DNA of 36,702 nt from Paenibacillus kobensis NBRC 15729 (GTDB lineage Bacteria; Bacillota; Bacilli; Paenibacillales; Paenibacillaceae): contig NZ_BILZ01000057.1 in NCBI RefSeq assembly GCF_004000825.1, forward strand, positions 1-36,702, written 5' to 3'. The notes beneath the pieces were generated by a model. That model had not been told where the DNA came from. It searched no databases and saw nothing but the letters and a program-made list of their open reading frames with translations. Made by a program: the position numbers and the translations under genes. Positions 9,549 through 18,661 of the stretch are shown piece by piece (the stretch's first letter is position 1; every line of letters begins with the position of its first letter).

Positions 9549-11279
9549 TTACTGCTTCGCTTGTCCCTTCAAGGCGCCGTTAATCGTACTCCATACATCT
9601 CCGCCTTGAAAAGCGCGCTGCCAGGTCGCAACGCCGGCCAGCTTATATTTATGCACGAGTGCAACTCTCGCCTTCAACGAAGTCGCGTCTTCCAGCCAAA
9701 TCCGCTGACGGCCGCCGTCCTCCTGATACTCTACATAATGTTGGCCTGACTCTTGATCCAGCACCTGCTTCAGCTTCTGGTCATTCACAATCGAAGCCGC
9801 TTTCTCCATGCCAATCGCTTTGGAGCTGACCTTGCCGTCTTTCTCCGTCCATACCCTCGTGTATAGCGGCATGGCAAGTACCATTTTCTCCGACGGAATT
9901 CGATCCTCGTTCAAAATTCGCGCCAATGATTGCTCCGTCCAACCCAGCGAGGCAACAGAGCCCGCTTCCGGACTGGTCGCCCAATGCTCGTCATATGCCA
10001 TCAACATCATGTAATCGACGGTCTTCCCAAGAGCCGGCCTGTCCAAAAAATTAGACCACGTATCGCTGCCGCCCTTAGGAGTCACGTCAATCGATACGAC
10101 AAGACCTTGTTCATGCAGCAGCGGCGTCAGCTCGCGAACGAATTGAACGACGTTGGCTTTGTCCGATAACTTAACGTTCTCGAAGTCGACATTAATGCCT
10201 TGCAGATCGTATAACTGCGCGAATGCGAGCAGTTGTTGGATCATGCGGAAGCGAGTATCGACGTTAGCAAGCGCCTGCGTCGTCCGCTCCGGCTCGAAGC
10301 CGTTGCTGAACAATGCCCATACGTGCATGCCGCGGTTGTGCGCCCACTTCACATATTTCGCATCAGCTTTGCTTACAATATCCCCATCGCCATTCTTCAG
10401 TTCGAACCAAGTCGGACTAACGACGTTAACACCCGGCATCTCGCCAATGGACGACGTGTCGATCGGATTGTTGTACACCGCTTCCCACGTCAAATTAATT
10501 TGACCGCCTGTCAGCTTAGGTGCAATGAATGGCTTGGGCGTCTCTGCCATTGGAACCGTCTCGCTTCCTGCCTCGGTTACATCCGAAGCTTTCACATAAC
10601 CGACTGCTCCATCCGCGCCCTGAACATATAACCACTTCTTATTTTCTTCACGCCACATTCGCATGACACCCGTTCCGGCCGTTTGTTCAACGATCGGCGC
10701 TTTAATCGAAGGCTTCGTACGAATCGGAATACTTTTCTTCTCATTCTTCGGCTTTACTCGTTCTGCCGTATCACCTGCTTGCAGAAGGGTCACCGTCCCA
10801 CTGGCAGGCTTGTACTCAACTTGAAGCCCATACAATTGCGTCAACGGTTCGACCGGCAAATAAACCTCATTGTCCTGCTTCTCTGCCGCGACCCGAAGCT
10901 CGTACGGCTTCCGGTTAAGCGTAGCGGTCAGTTCATCCGTCTTCATCCGGAGTACATGGTCAGCCGTCGTAAGAATGATGGACCCGCTCTCTTCCTCGTA
11001 ACGGATAGGACCGTTATCGCCCATTACTTCTTGAATCGCGGACAGCGGGAGCTTAAGCTCGTTGCCGTCCATCACCGCATGTCTATCTAACGAATTACCT
11101 TCGTAAAACAATGCATAGCCGCTGCCGTAATCGGGATTCACATGTTCCTTATTCGGCGCCAACTGCTTCCAGCCGATCCATGCACCGATTGCTGCTCCGA
11201 TCAGAACCAGAACGATGTAGACCGCAGCTCCGCGCCGCCGCCTTCTTCGGCCGCCAACGCGCAGACGTATCGTTTCCAC
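9549..11279 (-). CDS. Membrane-anchored GH18 glycosyl hydrolase with stalk and SH3 domains
   Basis: The 576-residue protein has an Arg-rich cytosolic tip, one transmembrane helix (about 19-37), a copper-amine-oxidase-type stalk domain (about 55-167), an SH3b domain (about 183-235) and a glycoside hydrolase family 18 barrel (about 258-570). The GH18 signature appears as GINVDFE, with catalytic Glu at 367 and the preceding Asp at 365. Similar spore or wall enzymes such as YdhD and YaaH hydrolyse N-acetylglucosamine-containing chains, so peptidoglycan or spore-cortex remodelling is likely. It starts at GTG with AAGGAG 9 nt upstream. It stands alone between two terminators. Confidence 0.9.
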   Translation of the reverse strand: METIRLRVGGRRRRRRGAAVYIVLVLIGAAIGAWIGWKQLAPNKEHVNPDYGSGYALFYEGNSLDRHAVMDGNELKLPLSAIQEVMGDNGPIRYEEESGSIILTTADHVLRMKTDELTATLNRKPYELRVAAEKQDNEVYLPVEPLTQLYGLQVEYKPASGTVTLLQAGDTAERVKPKNEKKSIPIRTKPSIKAPIVEQTAGTGVMRMWREENKKWLYVQGADGAVGYVKASDVTEAGSETVPMAETPKPFIAPKLTGGQINLTWEAVYNNPIDTSSIGEMPGVNVVSPTWFELKNGDGDIVSKADAKYVKWAHNRGMHVWALFSNGFEPERTTQALANVDTRFRMIQQLLAFAQLYDLQGINVDFENVKLSDKANVVQFVRELTPLLHEQGLVVSIDVTPKGGSDTWSNFLDRPALGKTVDYMMLMAYDEHWATSPEAGSVASLGWTEQSLARILNEDRIPSEKMVLAMPLYTRVWTEKDGKVSSKAIGMEKAASIVNDQKLKQVLDQESGQHYVEYQEDGGRQRIWLEDATSLKARVALVHKYKLAGVATWQRAFQGGDVWSTINGALKGQAKQ

Positions 11280-11329
11280 TGTAACACGCTCCTTGTTGTC
11301 GCCTGTTGTATGAATATAGAGTGCATCAA

Positions 11330-11370
11330 ATAAAAACGTGCAGCGGGAAGACTAGCCTCCTTCTGCACGT
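11330..11370 (-). terminator. Intrinsic terminator after perR
   Basis: The stem ACGTGCAG/CTGCACGT with extra GAAG/CTTC pairing is followed by TTTTATTT on the minus strand, about 60 nt after the perR stop and before the GH18 start. Confidence 0.8.
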
Positions 11371-11432
11371 AATCGCGCATATGACTATATACGAAACAAT
11401 AACGCGAAAAGCTTCGTTTGTTAACCGGAAGG

Positions 11433-11861
11433 TTATGTTAAGCACTTATCGCAGACGCCGTAAATCTCCATCCGATGCCCTTCGACCGTAAAGCCTGTCG
11501 TCTTGGACGCCGCCCGTTCGACCTCGAGCAGAGGAGGATATTCAAAATCGACGATCTTGCCGCAGCACTTGCAGATCGCATGATAATGATCCGACAGATC
11601 CGCATCAAAACGGCTCGACGAATCGCCATAGGTCAATTCTCGGACAAGTCCCGCCTCGACGAACAGCCGCAAGTTATTATAAATCGTCGCCACACTCATA
11701 CTAGGAAACTGTGGGGACAAAGACTTATAAATTTCGTCTGCTGTTGGATGTGACATTACGCTCATTAGATAGCTCAAAATCGCGTGACGCTGAGGAGTCA
11801 TCCGGACGCCGTTATTTTTAAGTTGTTCAAGTGCTCTCTCAACGGTGGCACCCATACCCAT
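11433..11861 (-). CDS. perR: Peroxide-responsive repressor PerR (Fur family)
   Basis: The 142-residue protein aligns closely with B. subtilis PerR. PerR binds Fe(II) or Mn(II) and derepresses oxidative-stress genes when peroxide oxidises metal-bound histidines. The regulatory-site ligands are all present: H38, D86, H92, H94 and D105. The structural zinc site has C97/C100 and C137/C140. The winged-helix DNA-binding part covers about residues 1-85, including [11 protein letters not shown]. The presence of Asp at 105 favours PerR over Fur or Zur. A plausible PerR box overlaps its own promoter, consistent with the autoregulation known in Bacillus. Confidence 0.95.
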   Translation of the reverse strand: MGMGATVERALEQLKNNGVRMTPQRHAILSYLMSVMSHPTADEIYKSLSPQFPSMSVATIYNNLRLFVEAGLVRELTYGDSSSRFDADLSDHYHAICKCCGKIVDFEYPPLLEVERAASKTTGFTVEGHRMEIYGVCDKCLT

Positions 11862-11880
11862 ACACGCCCTTTTCGCATCA

Positions 11881-11918
11881 TTTAAATTATTGTACGTTCA
11901 AATTAAAGTTTTTGTCAA
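11881..11918 (-). promoter_or_regulatory. perR promoter with candidate PerR box
   Basis: TTGACA (11913-11918) and TACAAT (11889-11894) are 18 nt apart. Overlapping the -10, GTACAATAATTTAAA (11881-11895) matches 10 of 14 positions of the known PerR consensus (TTATAAT-N-ATTATAA). Autoregulation is inferred from this overlap and from the family's behaviour. Confidence 0.6.
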
Positions 11919-11919
11919 T

Positions 11920-11941
11920 GAAAGCGCTCCTTCGCGCTTTC
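11920..11941 (-). terminator. Hairpin after the DUF4097-like gene, without U tract
   Basis: GAAAGCGC pairs with GCGCTTTC around a 6-nt loop, about 30 nt past the DUF4097-like stop. No run of U follows, because the perR -35 begins right after, so termination would be weak. Confidence 0.35.
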
Positions 11942-11969
11942 GTCAACCGGAAAGAGGTGGTCCTTTTGC

Positions 11970-14126
11970 CTACTGTGCGAAGGGAGCGATTACAATGCTG
12001 CTGTTGGCATTAACATATATCCGGTGCTCTCCGCCTCCGATAGTGCCTCGAACCGTCTTGCGCACAGAAGTCAGCGGCAATCCGGGATCGATCCGAATCT
12101 GGCCGAACGTAACCGATCCGTTCAATTCGTAACTTCCGTCTGGCGGCAGTTGAAGCCGAACATCGCCGACAAGCCCGACAATGTCCCAATCGCCGCCCAC
12201 CGTACCGCTGTACACCTCGATCGTGCCGTTCAGCGTATCCGCTTTGACCCGGCCGGCTGCTTCGCGAACAGATACCTCGCCATTCTTCGTCTCCACTTCA
12301 ATATCGCCGAGCACTTGATTCAAGTGTATGCCGCCGTTCGCAGTCGATGCCGTAACATTGCCGCCCGCTTCGACGACGTTAATGGCACCGTTGCTGACCG
12401 ATGCTGCGACCTCGCCCGACACCTGCATCACCTGCACGCTTCCGTTCACTGCCTTCGCGGATACCGTACCGGCGATCCGCTGGGCAACGATCCTCCCGTT
12501 GCCAATGTCGATCGTCACAGCGGAAGGAGCGGCAAGATCGAACACTTCCGCATCCCCGCTCTGAATTTGTATACGCAACTCCAACGGCAGTTGCTCCTCC
12601 TTCGCCTCTGCTTTCTTCTCAGGCTGTTCAGGAACATCATCTGTCAATTGTCCGTCAGGGGCAAGCGTTTGATCTTGTTGGGATGTGAGCGGCACGATTG
12701 GCGTCTGATTCTGGCTGCCTGCGCCAGCAGTATCGGTTGAACTTATCGTATCTGTTGTACCGGCCGCATCTGTCAGATCCGTTGCATTAGCTATACCCTG
12801 CTGCTCGATTGGCGCGTTTTCCGTTACCGGATTGTCAGTTGAATCTTGCTGCCCGTTACCAGGGTTAGCCTTATCGATCGGAACCGCATCCACAACCGAT
12901 GGAGGCAAGAAGATCGTGACATTGACGCGCGGCTTCCGTTCCCCGCCCTCGCCGAACCCTTGCAGCACCGTCTTAATTGACGTTTCTTCTTGAGCGGTAA
13001 GCTCAACCGCCGTGCCCGCTGCCGCGCTATCTGCCTGAGCACGGTCGGAGGAATCGATCCATACGGTCGATTTGATCACGATCTGATTCGAGGTGCCCCT
13101 CTGAACATAAACATTGCCATTCGGATTATCGATGACGATCCGCTTCAGATCAGCCGGAACGTCCGCGGATACAGTCTCCTTATCGTAGCTGAACCCTTTC
13201 TCCTCACTGAAGTTCGAATAGCCGCTGCGCTGTGCCGCCCACTGATCCAGCCAGCGGAACGGAAGCTCCGCATACTGTGTAATGCTGTAAGCTGTAACCG
13301 CGACGACGACCGCCGCCGTTACAGCCGACATATCTGTCGACAACCTCCTCGGCACCGACCGTCTGCGCAAGCTGTATGCGAGCAGCTCCCCGCCGATCAA
13401 CACGAACAGCAGCGGCCACCAGCTTCCAAGAAGAGCAATATGTTCGTTGCCCGTCCATTCATCCGACAGCAGCAGCACCCCAGTCCCCAGCGAAAGCACA
13501 GCAGCCGTCCATCGTCCTAACCGATAACGGCCGTCTTCTCTCCGCCGAAGCGCAATCCATGCGGTCAGAGCCAGCAACAATACCGGTGCTCCATAATCTC
13601 CAGCCGAATCCAGCCATGGCCGCAGCTTGTCCGGCATGCGAAGGAGAAACAGCAGAAGCAAACCTGCAACAATAATAGGAACGGCGTGCAGCCAGCGAAA
13701 AGCTTCGTCTCCGCTCGTATATCTGCTCCGATCCACCACCGTTGCAACGCCTTCCTGATCTACGGACGTGGTGCTGTCATCAACTGCTGTCTCACCTTCA
13801 GCTAACGGTTCTTCTTCAGCACGCGCCGATCCAGTCGTCTGCAGCGTATCGAACACCCCGTAGAAATATAACGCAGGCAGCGCCATGCCCAAATACACAA
13901 TCAGCAGCAAGTGGCGCCCGCCTGCCGTATCAGCCAATTTAATAATCGCCGCGACATCTAGCGCCGCAGCCGACATGAGCAGCAATCCTTTCGCATGCCG
14001 GCCGAGTATCCAATGGCCTGCTCCCGGCACGAGGCACGAAGCGAACACCGCCGCCCATCTTCTCATGCTGAACCGGCCGTCCGATCCTGTTCGGCGCGGT
14101 TGCGGGGAGCTGTTCCTTTCCGTCAT
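11970..14126 (-). CDS. Multi-pass membrane protein with C-terminal DUF4097-like adhesin domain
   Basis: The 718-residue product begins with about eight hydrophobic helices (residues about 25-300), the first pair resembling a TM2/DUF5683 module. An extracytoplasmic part follows, with a low-complexity linker rich in Thr, Asp and Gln (about 430-520) and a right-handed parallel beta-helix of DUF4097 type (about 530-700). The helix is recognisable by repeating NG[ATS][IV] turns such as VNGSVQV, SNGAINV, ANGGIHL and LNGTIEV. DUF4097 proteins are often linked to envelope-stress control, but none has a defined reaction. Its ATG overlaps the mgtC-like stop by 4 nt, so translation is coupled and it may help sense or protect the envelope. 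Confidence 0.75.
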   Translation of the reverse strand: MTERNSSPQPRRTGSDGRFSMRRWAAVFASCLVPGAGHWILGRHAKGLLLMSAAALDVAAIIKLADTAGGRHLLLIVYLGMALPALYFYGVFDTLQTTGSARAEEEPLAEGETAVDDSTTSVDQEGVATVVDRSRYTSGDEAFRWLHAVPIIVAGLLLLFLLRMPDKLRPWLDSAGDYGAPVLLLALTAWIALRRREDGRYRLGRWTAAVLSLGTGVLLLSDEWTGNEHIALLGSWWPLLFVLIGGELLAYSLRRRSVPRRLSTDMSAVTAAVVVAVTAYSITQYAELPFRWLDQWAAQRSGYSNFSEEKGFSYDKETVSADVPADLKRIVIDNPNGNVYVQRGTSNQIVIKSTVWIDSSDRAQADSAAAGTAVELTAQEETSIKTVLQGFGEGGERKPRVNVTIFLPPSVVDAVPIDKANPGNGQQDSTDNPVTENAPIEQQGIANATDLTDAAGTTDTISSTDTAGAGSQNQTPIVPLTSQQDQTLAPDGQLTDDVPEQPEKKAEAKEEQLPLELRIQIQSGDAEVFDLAAPSAVTIDIGNGRIVAQRIAGTVSAKAVNGSVQVMQVSGEVAASVSNGAINVVEAGGNVTASTANGGIHLNQVLGDIEVETKNGEVSVREAAGRVKADTLNGTIEVYSGTVGGDWDIVGLVGDVRLQLPPDGSYELNGSVTFGQIRIDPGLPLTSVRKTVRGTIGGGEHRIYVNANSSIVIAPFAQ

Positions 14127-14833
14127 TCCGAGCTCACTCCTCTAACGCCGTCCACATCGTTAATATCATTGACGAGCAGCATGATGGACTGCTGTTTCGG
14201 CAGCGTTACATTCATTTGCACCATCACCTTGCCCACGTGTTCATCGTGTTCCGAACGATCATGAACGATCATTTTGCGGACGATAATATCTCTCTCATGA
14301 ATAATGGCATTCATTGCCCTGAGCAGTACAGAGCGGTCATCGGCGTAGATACGCAGAAGCTGCTCTCTCTTGCCCCGCAGAAACCGCTTCTCCACCTTGT
14401 TCATCGCCCACAAAATAAAGAATACCGTTACCGTAGCCGCTACGGCCGGGATATAAAATCCTGCCCCTACCGCCAATCCTATAGCCGAAACGACCCACAG
14501 CGATGCAGCCGTCGTCAATCCAGTGATAGACTTGCCGGTGAACAGAATCGTGCCGGCTCCCAAGAAGCCGATCCCCGTAATGACTTGCGCAGCAAGCCGT
14601 GCAGGATCCAGCCGGACGTTCGGCTCCACCGCAAAATCGCCGAAGCCATACATGGACAGCATCATTAATAAGCAAGAACCGAGACATACGAGCGTATTCG
14701 TCCGAAGTCCCGCTGCATGATTGGATTGCTCCCGTTCGAAGCCGATCAAACCGCCGAGCAGCAGCGCAAGACCCATTCGCAGCAGCATATGGGTAGTATC
14801 AAGGAACCATGGACTTGCGACTTCGCCCGTCAT
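14123..14833 (-). CDS. MgtC/SapB-family membrane protein
   Basis: The 236-residue protein carries the MgtC/SapB core: four or five transmembrane helices over about residues 14-150, with the characteristic GGLIGFEREQ, GLRTNTLVCLG and QVITGIGFLGAG motifs. The last 85 residues form an ACT-like cytosolic domain. MgtC proteins influence membrane potential, ATP synthase activity and survival at low Mg2+ in pathogens; the role in soil bacilli is less clear. It is the first gene of a pair with the DUF4097-like gene (4-nt overlap). Confidence 0.85.
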   Translation of the reverse strand: MTGEVASPWFLDTTHMLLRMGLALLLGGLIGFEREQSNHAAGLRTNTLVCLGSCLLMMLSMYGFGDFAVEPNVRLDPARLAAQVITGIGFLGAGTILFTGKSITGLTTAASLWVVSAIGLAVGAGFYIPAVAATVTVFFILWAMNKVEKRFLRGKREQLLRIYADDRSVLLRAMNAIIHERDIIVRKMIVHDRSEHDEHVGKVMVQMNVTLPKQQSIMLLVNDINDVDGVRGVSSE

Positions 14834-14861
14834 ATACCATCCATCCTTTCGATTAAAAATG

Positions 14862-14870
14862 ATTGTATCA
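14862..14870 (-). promoter_or_regulatory. Extended -10 promoter for the mgtC-like gene
   Basis: TGATACAAT on the minus strand fits an extended -10. A second ATACAAT copy lies 3 nt upstream (to about 14878), giving a direct repeat. It is about 30 nt before the start codon; no clear -35 is seen. Confidence 0.45.
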
Positions 14871-14911
14871 CATTGTATGCGGAATCAGCACAATCACGAG
14901 CGGTCGACAAT

Positions 14912-14939
14912 AAAAAAGCTGTCCCGGATTGGGACAGCT
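14912..14939 (-). terminator. Intrinsic terminator after gatB
   Basis: AGCTGTCCC pairs with GGGACAGCT around a 5-nt loop and is followed by six U residues, about 23 nt after the gatB stop. Confidence 0.9.
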
Positions 14940-14961
14940 CTTCGTAAAGCACAAACTTATT

Positions 14962-16401
14962 TTACAGTTGGCTCAGTACTTCCACCAGCAGCTTGTTCGC
15001 AAGCGCCGGGTTGGCTTTGCCTTTGGAAGCTTTCATGACTTGACCGACGAGGAAGCCGATCGCTTTCTCTTTGCCGGCTTTGTAGTCCGCCACCGATTGC
15101 GGGTTCGCCTCTACGATCTGGACGACGATCTCCTTGACCGCGCCTTCATCGCTGATTTGAACGAGTCCTTGCTCTTCGACAATTTGCTTCGGCAGCTTAC
15201 CCGATTCAAGCATCGCTTTGAATACGGTCTTCGCGATCTTGCTGTTGATCGTATTCGATTCGAGCAATCCGATCATCTCGCCGAGACCTTGCGCCGTCAG
15301 CTTAATATCGCCGAACTCCAAGTTATTCGCATTCAAGTAGCCTAGCAGATCGCCCATGATCCAGTTCGATACCGCCTTGGCATCCTTCGTGTAGTTCAAG
15401 CTCTCTTCGAAGAAATTAGCCATCTTCATCGACGACGTCAGCACTTCTGCGTCGTACGACGGCAGATCATACTCTGCAACATAACGCGCTTTGCGCGCAT
15501 CTGGAAGCTCCGGAATCGAAGCGCGAATGCGCTCCTTCCACTCCGCATCGATATTCATTCGCACGAGGTCAGGATCCGGGAAGTAGCGGTAATCATGGGC
15601 TTGTTCCTTGCCACGCATCGACAGCGTCTTGCCCTGCGCTTCGTCCCAACGGCGCGTCTCTTGTACAACTTCACCGCCGCTGTTGAGCACTTCAGCTTGA
15701 CGCCATTGCTCGTACTCCAGCCCGCGCTGCACGCCTCTGAATGTGTTCATATTCTTGAGCTCGGCTCTCGTGCCGAATTTCTCTTGTCCATATGGACGAA
15801 TCGAAATGTTCGCGTCGCAGCGCATGCTGCCCTCTTCCATCTTCACGTCGGATACGTCGCAATAGAGCATAATCGCACGGATTTTCTCCAAGTACGCCTT
15901 CGCTTCTTCCGGTGTGCGGATATCCGGCTCCGAGACGATCTCGATGAGCGGCGTACCGACACGGTTGAAGTCGACGAGCGACGCATAGCCGCCGTCCACG
16001 TGCGTCAGTTTGCCCGCGTCTTCCTCGAGGTGAACGCGCGTAATGCCGATCCGTTTCGTCTGGCCGTTCACTTCGATATCGATCCAGCCATGCTCGCCGA
16101 CCGGTTGGTCATATTGCGAGATTTGGTAAGCCTTCGGGCTGTCCGGGTAAAAATAGTTTTTGCGGTCGAACTTGCTTACGTCCGCTACGGTGCAATTAAG
16201 CGCCATGGACGCTTTCATCGCATACTCTACCGCCTGGCGGTTCAACACCGGCAGCACGCCGGGATGGCCGAGGCAGATCGGACACGTATGCGTATTCGGC
16301 GGCGCGCCGAAGGCGGTCGAGCAGCCGCAAAAGATTTTGCTGTTCGTATGCAGCTCGACGTGCACTTCTAGGCCGATCACGGTCTCGTATTGGGTCGACA
16401 T
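14962..16401 (-). CDS. gatB: Asp-tRNA(Asn)/Glu-tRNA(Gln) amidotransferase subunit B
   Basis: GatB recognises misacylated tRNA and phosphorylates the acyl group before ammonia from GatA converts it to Asn-tRNA or Gln-tRNA. The 479-residue length is normal. The N-terminal cradle domain begins with [13 protein letters not shown], and the zinc-site cysteines (CGC...CPICLG) are intact. The [11 protein letters not shown]-type motif (here [11 protein letters not shown]) is also present. The C-terminal half has the helical and YqeY-like tail domains. I chose the ATG at 16401 because AGGAGG lies 8 nt upstream; an in-frame ATG six codons earlier lacks one. It follows gatA after an unusually long structured gap. 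Confidence 0.97.
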   Translation of the reverse strand: MSTQYETVIGLEVHVELHTNSKIFCGCSTAFGAPPNTHTCPICLGHPGVLPVLNRQAVEYAMKASMALNCTVADVSKFDRKNYFYPDSPKAYQISQYDQPVGEHGWIDIEVNGQTKRIGITRVHLEEDAGKLTHVDGGYASLVDFNRVGTPLIEIVSEPDIRTPEEAKAYLEKIRAIMLYCDVSDVKMEEGSMRCDANISIRPYGQEKFGTRAELKNMNTFRGVQRGLEYEQWRQAEVLNSGGEVVQETRRWDEAQGKTLSMRGKEQAHDYRYFPDPDLVRMNIDAEWKERIRASIPELPDARKARYVAEYDLPSYDAEVLTSSMKMANFFEESLNYTKDAKAVSNWIMGDLLGYLNANNLEFGDIKLTAQGLGEMIGLLESNTINSKIAKTVFKAMLESGKLPKQIVEEQGLVQISDEGAVKEIVVQIVEANPQSVADYKAGKEKAIGFLVGQVMKASKGKANPALANKLLVEVLSQL

Positions 16402-16476
16402 AGTTTGATCCTCCTGCATGAGTCGGAAACGAAGGTGCGTGCTGCTGCGCAGACGGCATTGTTCTTTCGATCGCTG

Positions 16477-16534
16477 TTGTCTTCGGATTGTCCTGATCCC
16501 ATAAGATCGTTACGAGGTTACAATCCGAAGACAA
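16477..16534. repeat. 15-bp perfect inverted repeat in the gatA-gatB gap
   Basis: TTGTCTTCGGATTGT (16477-16491) and ACAATCCGAAGACAA (16520-16534) are exact reverse complements separated by 28 nt, and the loop contains a smaller GATC/GATC pair. The sequence has no U tract. It may be an RNA fold that affects gatB expression, or the remnant of a small palindromic element. Confidence 0.7.
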
Positions 16535-16627
16535 AGGCGAACGCTGACGCTTCTACAGAATCAATGCCGCCTGCTCCGCAAGCTGCGTTGCGTCGAATCC
16601 AACTTGTCTTTTTTTTATAAGGGGAAG

Positions 16628-16651
16628 GCGTCGATTAATCTTAATCGACGC
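16628..16651. repeat. 11-bp stem palindrome just after gatA
   Basis: GCGTCGATTAA and TTAATCGACGC form a perfect 11-bp stem with a 2-nt centre, 23 nt downstream of the gatA stop. On the transcribed strand it is followed by CTTCCCCTTAT, not a clean U run, so it is at best a weak terminator or an RNA-stability hairpin. The other bases of the 16402-16673 gap hold no gene that I can support. Confidence 0.6.
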
Positions 16652-16673
16652 TAATATTCGAATGTTACTTCGC

Positions 16674-18131
16674 CTACAGCTGAGGGCGGGCCTTGTAGAA
16701 ATCGGTGTGCTGCTCGAACGCGTGAGCCGTGCGCAGTACCGTCGATTCGTCGAACGCTTTGCCGATAATTTGCAAGCCGACCGGGAGACCGTCCGCAAGT
16801 CCGCATGGAATGCTGACCGCCGGAACGCCCGCAAGGCTGACCGGAATCGTCAAAATGTCGTTCAAGTACATCGTTAGCGGATCGCCGACTTGCTCGCCGA
16901 TGCGGAACGCCGTCGTCGGAGCCGTCGGTCCGATCAGTACATCGTACTTCTCGAACGCCTGGTCGAAATCGCGCTTGATGAGCGTCCGAACCTGCTGCGC
17001 TTTCTTATAGTAGGCATCATAATAGCCGGAGCTGAGCGCGTAGGTGCCGAGCATGATACGGCGCTTCACTTCAGAGCCGAATCCTTGGCTGCGCGATTTG
17101 CGGTACAGGTCGATCAGGTTGTCCGGATTGTCTGCGCGAACGCCATAACGGACACCGTCGAAGCGTGCCAGGTTGGACGACGCTTCCGACGAAGCGAGCA
17201 AGTAGTACGTTGCCACTGCATATTCCGTATGCGGCATCGATACTTCTTCCCACGTCGCGCCGAGGCTCTCGTATACTTTCAGAGCGCCGAGCACCGCTTC
17301 TTTTACTTTCGGATCAACGCCTGCACCGATATATTCCTTCGGCACGCCGATGCGAAGCCCTTTGACGTCGCCCGTCAGAGCGGACGTGTAGTCTGGAATG
17401 TCCACGTTCGCAGACGTCGAATCCATGTTATCGTAGCCTGCGATCGCTTGCAGAACATAAGCGGAATCTTCTACGTTCTTCGTCAGCGGACCGATCTGGT
17501 CCAGCGACGAAGCGAATGCAACGAGGCCGAAACGCGAAACAAGGCCGTATGTTGGCTTCAAGCCTACGATACCGCAGTACGATGCCGGTTGACGAATCGA
17601 TCCGCCCGTATCGGAGCCGAGCGAGAAATAAACTTGTCCCGCAGCGACCGATGCCGCAGAGCCGCCGCTAGAGCCGCCCGGTACATGTTCCGTATTCCAC
17701 GGGTTGCGTGTCGTATGGAAGCTCGAATTCTCATTGGAGCCGCCCATCGCGAACTCGTCCATGTTCAGCTTGCCGATCGCAACCGACTGCGCCGCTTTCA
17801 GCTTCTTCGTTACCGTTGCATCATAGATCGGATCATAATTGCGCAGGAATTGGCTGGCGCAAGTCGTCGTAATTCCTTCCGTTACGATGTTGTCCTTGAT
17901 GCCGGCCGGCAGACCGAACAGCAAGCCGCGCTCGCCGCCTGCCTGAAGCTGCTTGTCGAGCTCTGCCGCTTGGGCGCGGGCGCCTTCCTCATTCAGCGTA
18001 ATGAACGCTTTTACCGCAGGCTCCGTCTCCGAAATCCGCTTGTACGAAGCTTCCGTCAGTTCGGATACTGACAGCTCTTTATTATTCAATCGGTTATGTA
18101 TATCCTGTAAGCGCAAATCAAACAGTGCCAA
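16674..18131 (-). CDS. gatA: Asp-tRNA(Asn)/Glu-tRNA(Gln) amidotransferase subunit A
   Basis: GatA is the amidase subunit that releases ammonia from glutamine and feeds it to GatB. The amidase-signature catalytic triad is intact: K79, S154 and S178, the last two within the GGSSGGSAA and GSDTGGSIR motifs. The length of 485 aa is typical. The start is TTG, supported by GGGAGGA 7 nt upstream. It lies 39 nt downstream of gatC and is clearly in the same operon. Confidence 0.97.
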   Translation of the reverse strand: MALFDLRLQDIHNRLNNKELSVSELTEASYKRISETEPAVKAFITLNEEGARAQAAELDKQLQAGGERGLLFGLPAGIKDNIVTEGITTTCASQFLRNYDPIYDATVTKKLKAAQSVAIGKLNMDEFAMGGSNENSSFHTTRNPWNTEHVPGGSSGGSAASVAAGQVYFSLGSDTGGSIRQPASYCGIVGLKPTYGLVSRFGLVAFASSLDQIGPLTKNVEDSAYVLQAIAGYDNMDSTSANVDIPDYTSALTGDVKGLRIGVPKEYIGAGVDPKVKEAVLGALKVYESLGATWEEVSMPHTEYAVATYYLLASSEASSNLARFDGVRYGVRADNPDNLIDLYRKSRSQGFGSEVKRRIMLGTYALSSGYYDAYYKKAQQVRTLIKRDFDQAFEKYDVLIGPTAPTTAFRIGEQVGDPLTMYLNDILTIPVSLAGVPAVSIPCGLADGLPVGLQIIGKAFDESTVLRTAHAFEQHTDFYKARPQL

Positions 18132-18170
18132 CAGTCGTTCCTCCCTTCATATGTCGAACCATCCGGCTAG

Positions 18171-18458
18171 CTACTCAAGCACCGCCGGCACTTTAATTTG
18201 TCCGTCTTCATCATCCGGAGCGTTGCGCAGCGCCGTCTCATTCGATACGGATGGCCGTACCTCATCAGCACGCATTACATTCGCCAACGGCAGCACATGG
18301 CTAGTCGGCTCCACGCCGTCCGTGTTCAGCTCGTTCAGCTTCTCCGCATATTTCAAAATCGCGTTCAACTGTACCGTGAACGTCTCTTTCTCTTCGTCGG
18401 TCAACGCAAGACGCGCCAGGTTGGCGACATGCTCGACATCGTTCGTCGTAATACTCAT
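18171..18458 (-). CDS. gatC: Asp-tRNA(Asn)/Glu-tRNA(Gln) amidotransferase subunit C
   Basis: GatC is the 95-residue belt subunit that wraps around GatA and stabilises the GatA-GatB complex. The family hallmarks HVANLARLALTDEEK at the N-terminus and LPLANVMRADEV in the middle are present. The ATG at 18458 has AAGGAGA 6 nt upstream; upstream in-frame starts lack a ribosome site. It heads the gatCAB operon, whose presence implies that Asn-tRNA and/or Gln-tRNA are made indirectly, the usual route in Firmicutes for glutamine. Confidence 0.96.
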   Translation of the reverse strand: MSITTNDVEHVANLARLALTDEEKETFTVQLNAILKYAEKLNELNTDGVEPTSHVLPLANVMRADEVRPSVSNETALRNAPDDEDGQIKVPAVLE

Positions 18459-18494
18459 CGTCATTCTCCTTCCATTCTCGCGGTCATTCTTCAT

Positions 18495-18500
18495 ATTATA
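18495..18500 (-). promoter_or_regulatory. -10 box for gatCAB
   Basis: A perfect TATAAT lies 37 nt upstream of the gatC ATG. The best -35 at 17 nt spacing (TTCTTT) is poor and overlaps the tail of the terminator at 18514-18544. Confidence 0.4.
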
Positions 18501-18513
18501 GCCGATGGCTGGC

Positions 18514-18544
18514 AAAAAAAGAAGGGCGGCGCGGCCCGCCTTCT
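18514..18544 (-). terminator. Second terminator-like hairpin before gatC
   Basis: AGAAGGCGG pairs with CCGCCCTTCT and is followed by seven U residues. It lies between the terminator at 18604-18647 and the gatC -10 box, forming a tandem pair that insulates gatCAB. Confidence 0.7.
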
Positions 18545-18603
18545 GTTCTTCTGCAAGGCAGAAAGCCTCCTATCACCACCGATTAAGCGCGCTGTCCGGC
18601 AAA

Positions 18604-18647
18604 CAAAAATGGCAACCCGGCGGACATGTTGTCCAAGGGCTGCCATT
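18604..18647 (-). terminator. Intrinsic terminator after the gene at 18662-19042
   Basis: AATGGCA/TGCCATT with inner CCC/GGG and GGACA/TGTCC pairs forms a long stem, followed by TTTGTTTG on the minus strand, 15 nt after the stop. Confidence 0.8.
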
Positions 18648-18661
18648 CCATCCATTGCGCG

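Noticed and set aside
11919-11932. Catabolite-responsive element (cre) near perR
   Set aside because: TGAAAGCGCT matches the left side of the cre consensus, but the last three fixed positions fail, and the sequence is explained by the GAAAGCGC hairpin.
16890-18071. Plus-strand open frame of 393 codons opposite gatA
   Set aside because: It lies wholly antisense to gatA, which has an intact catalytic triad and ribosome site. The Arg- and His-rich composition is that of a shadow frame.
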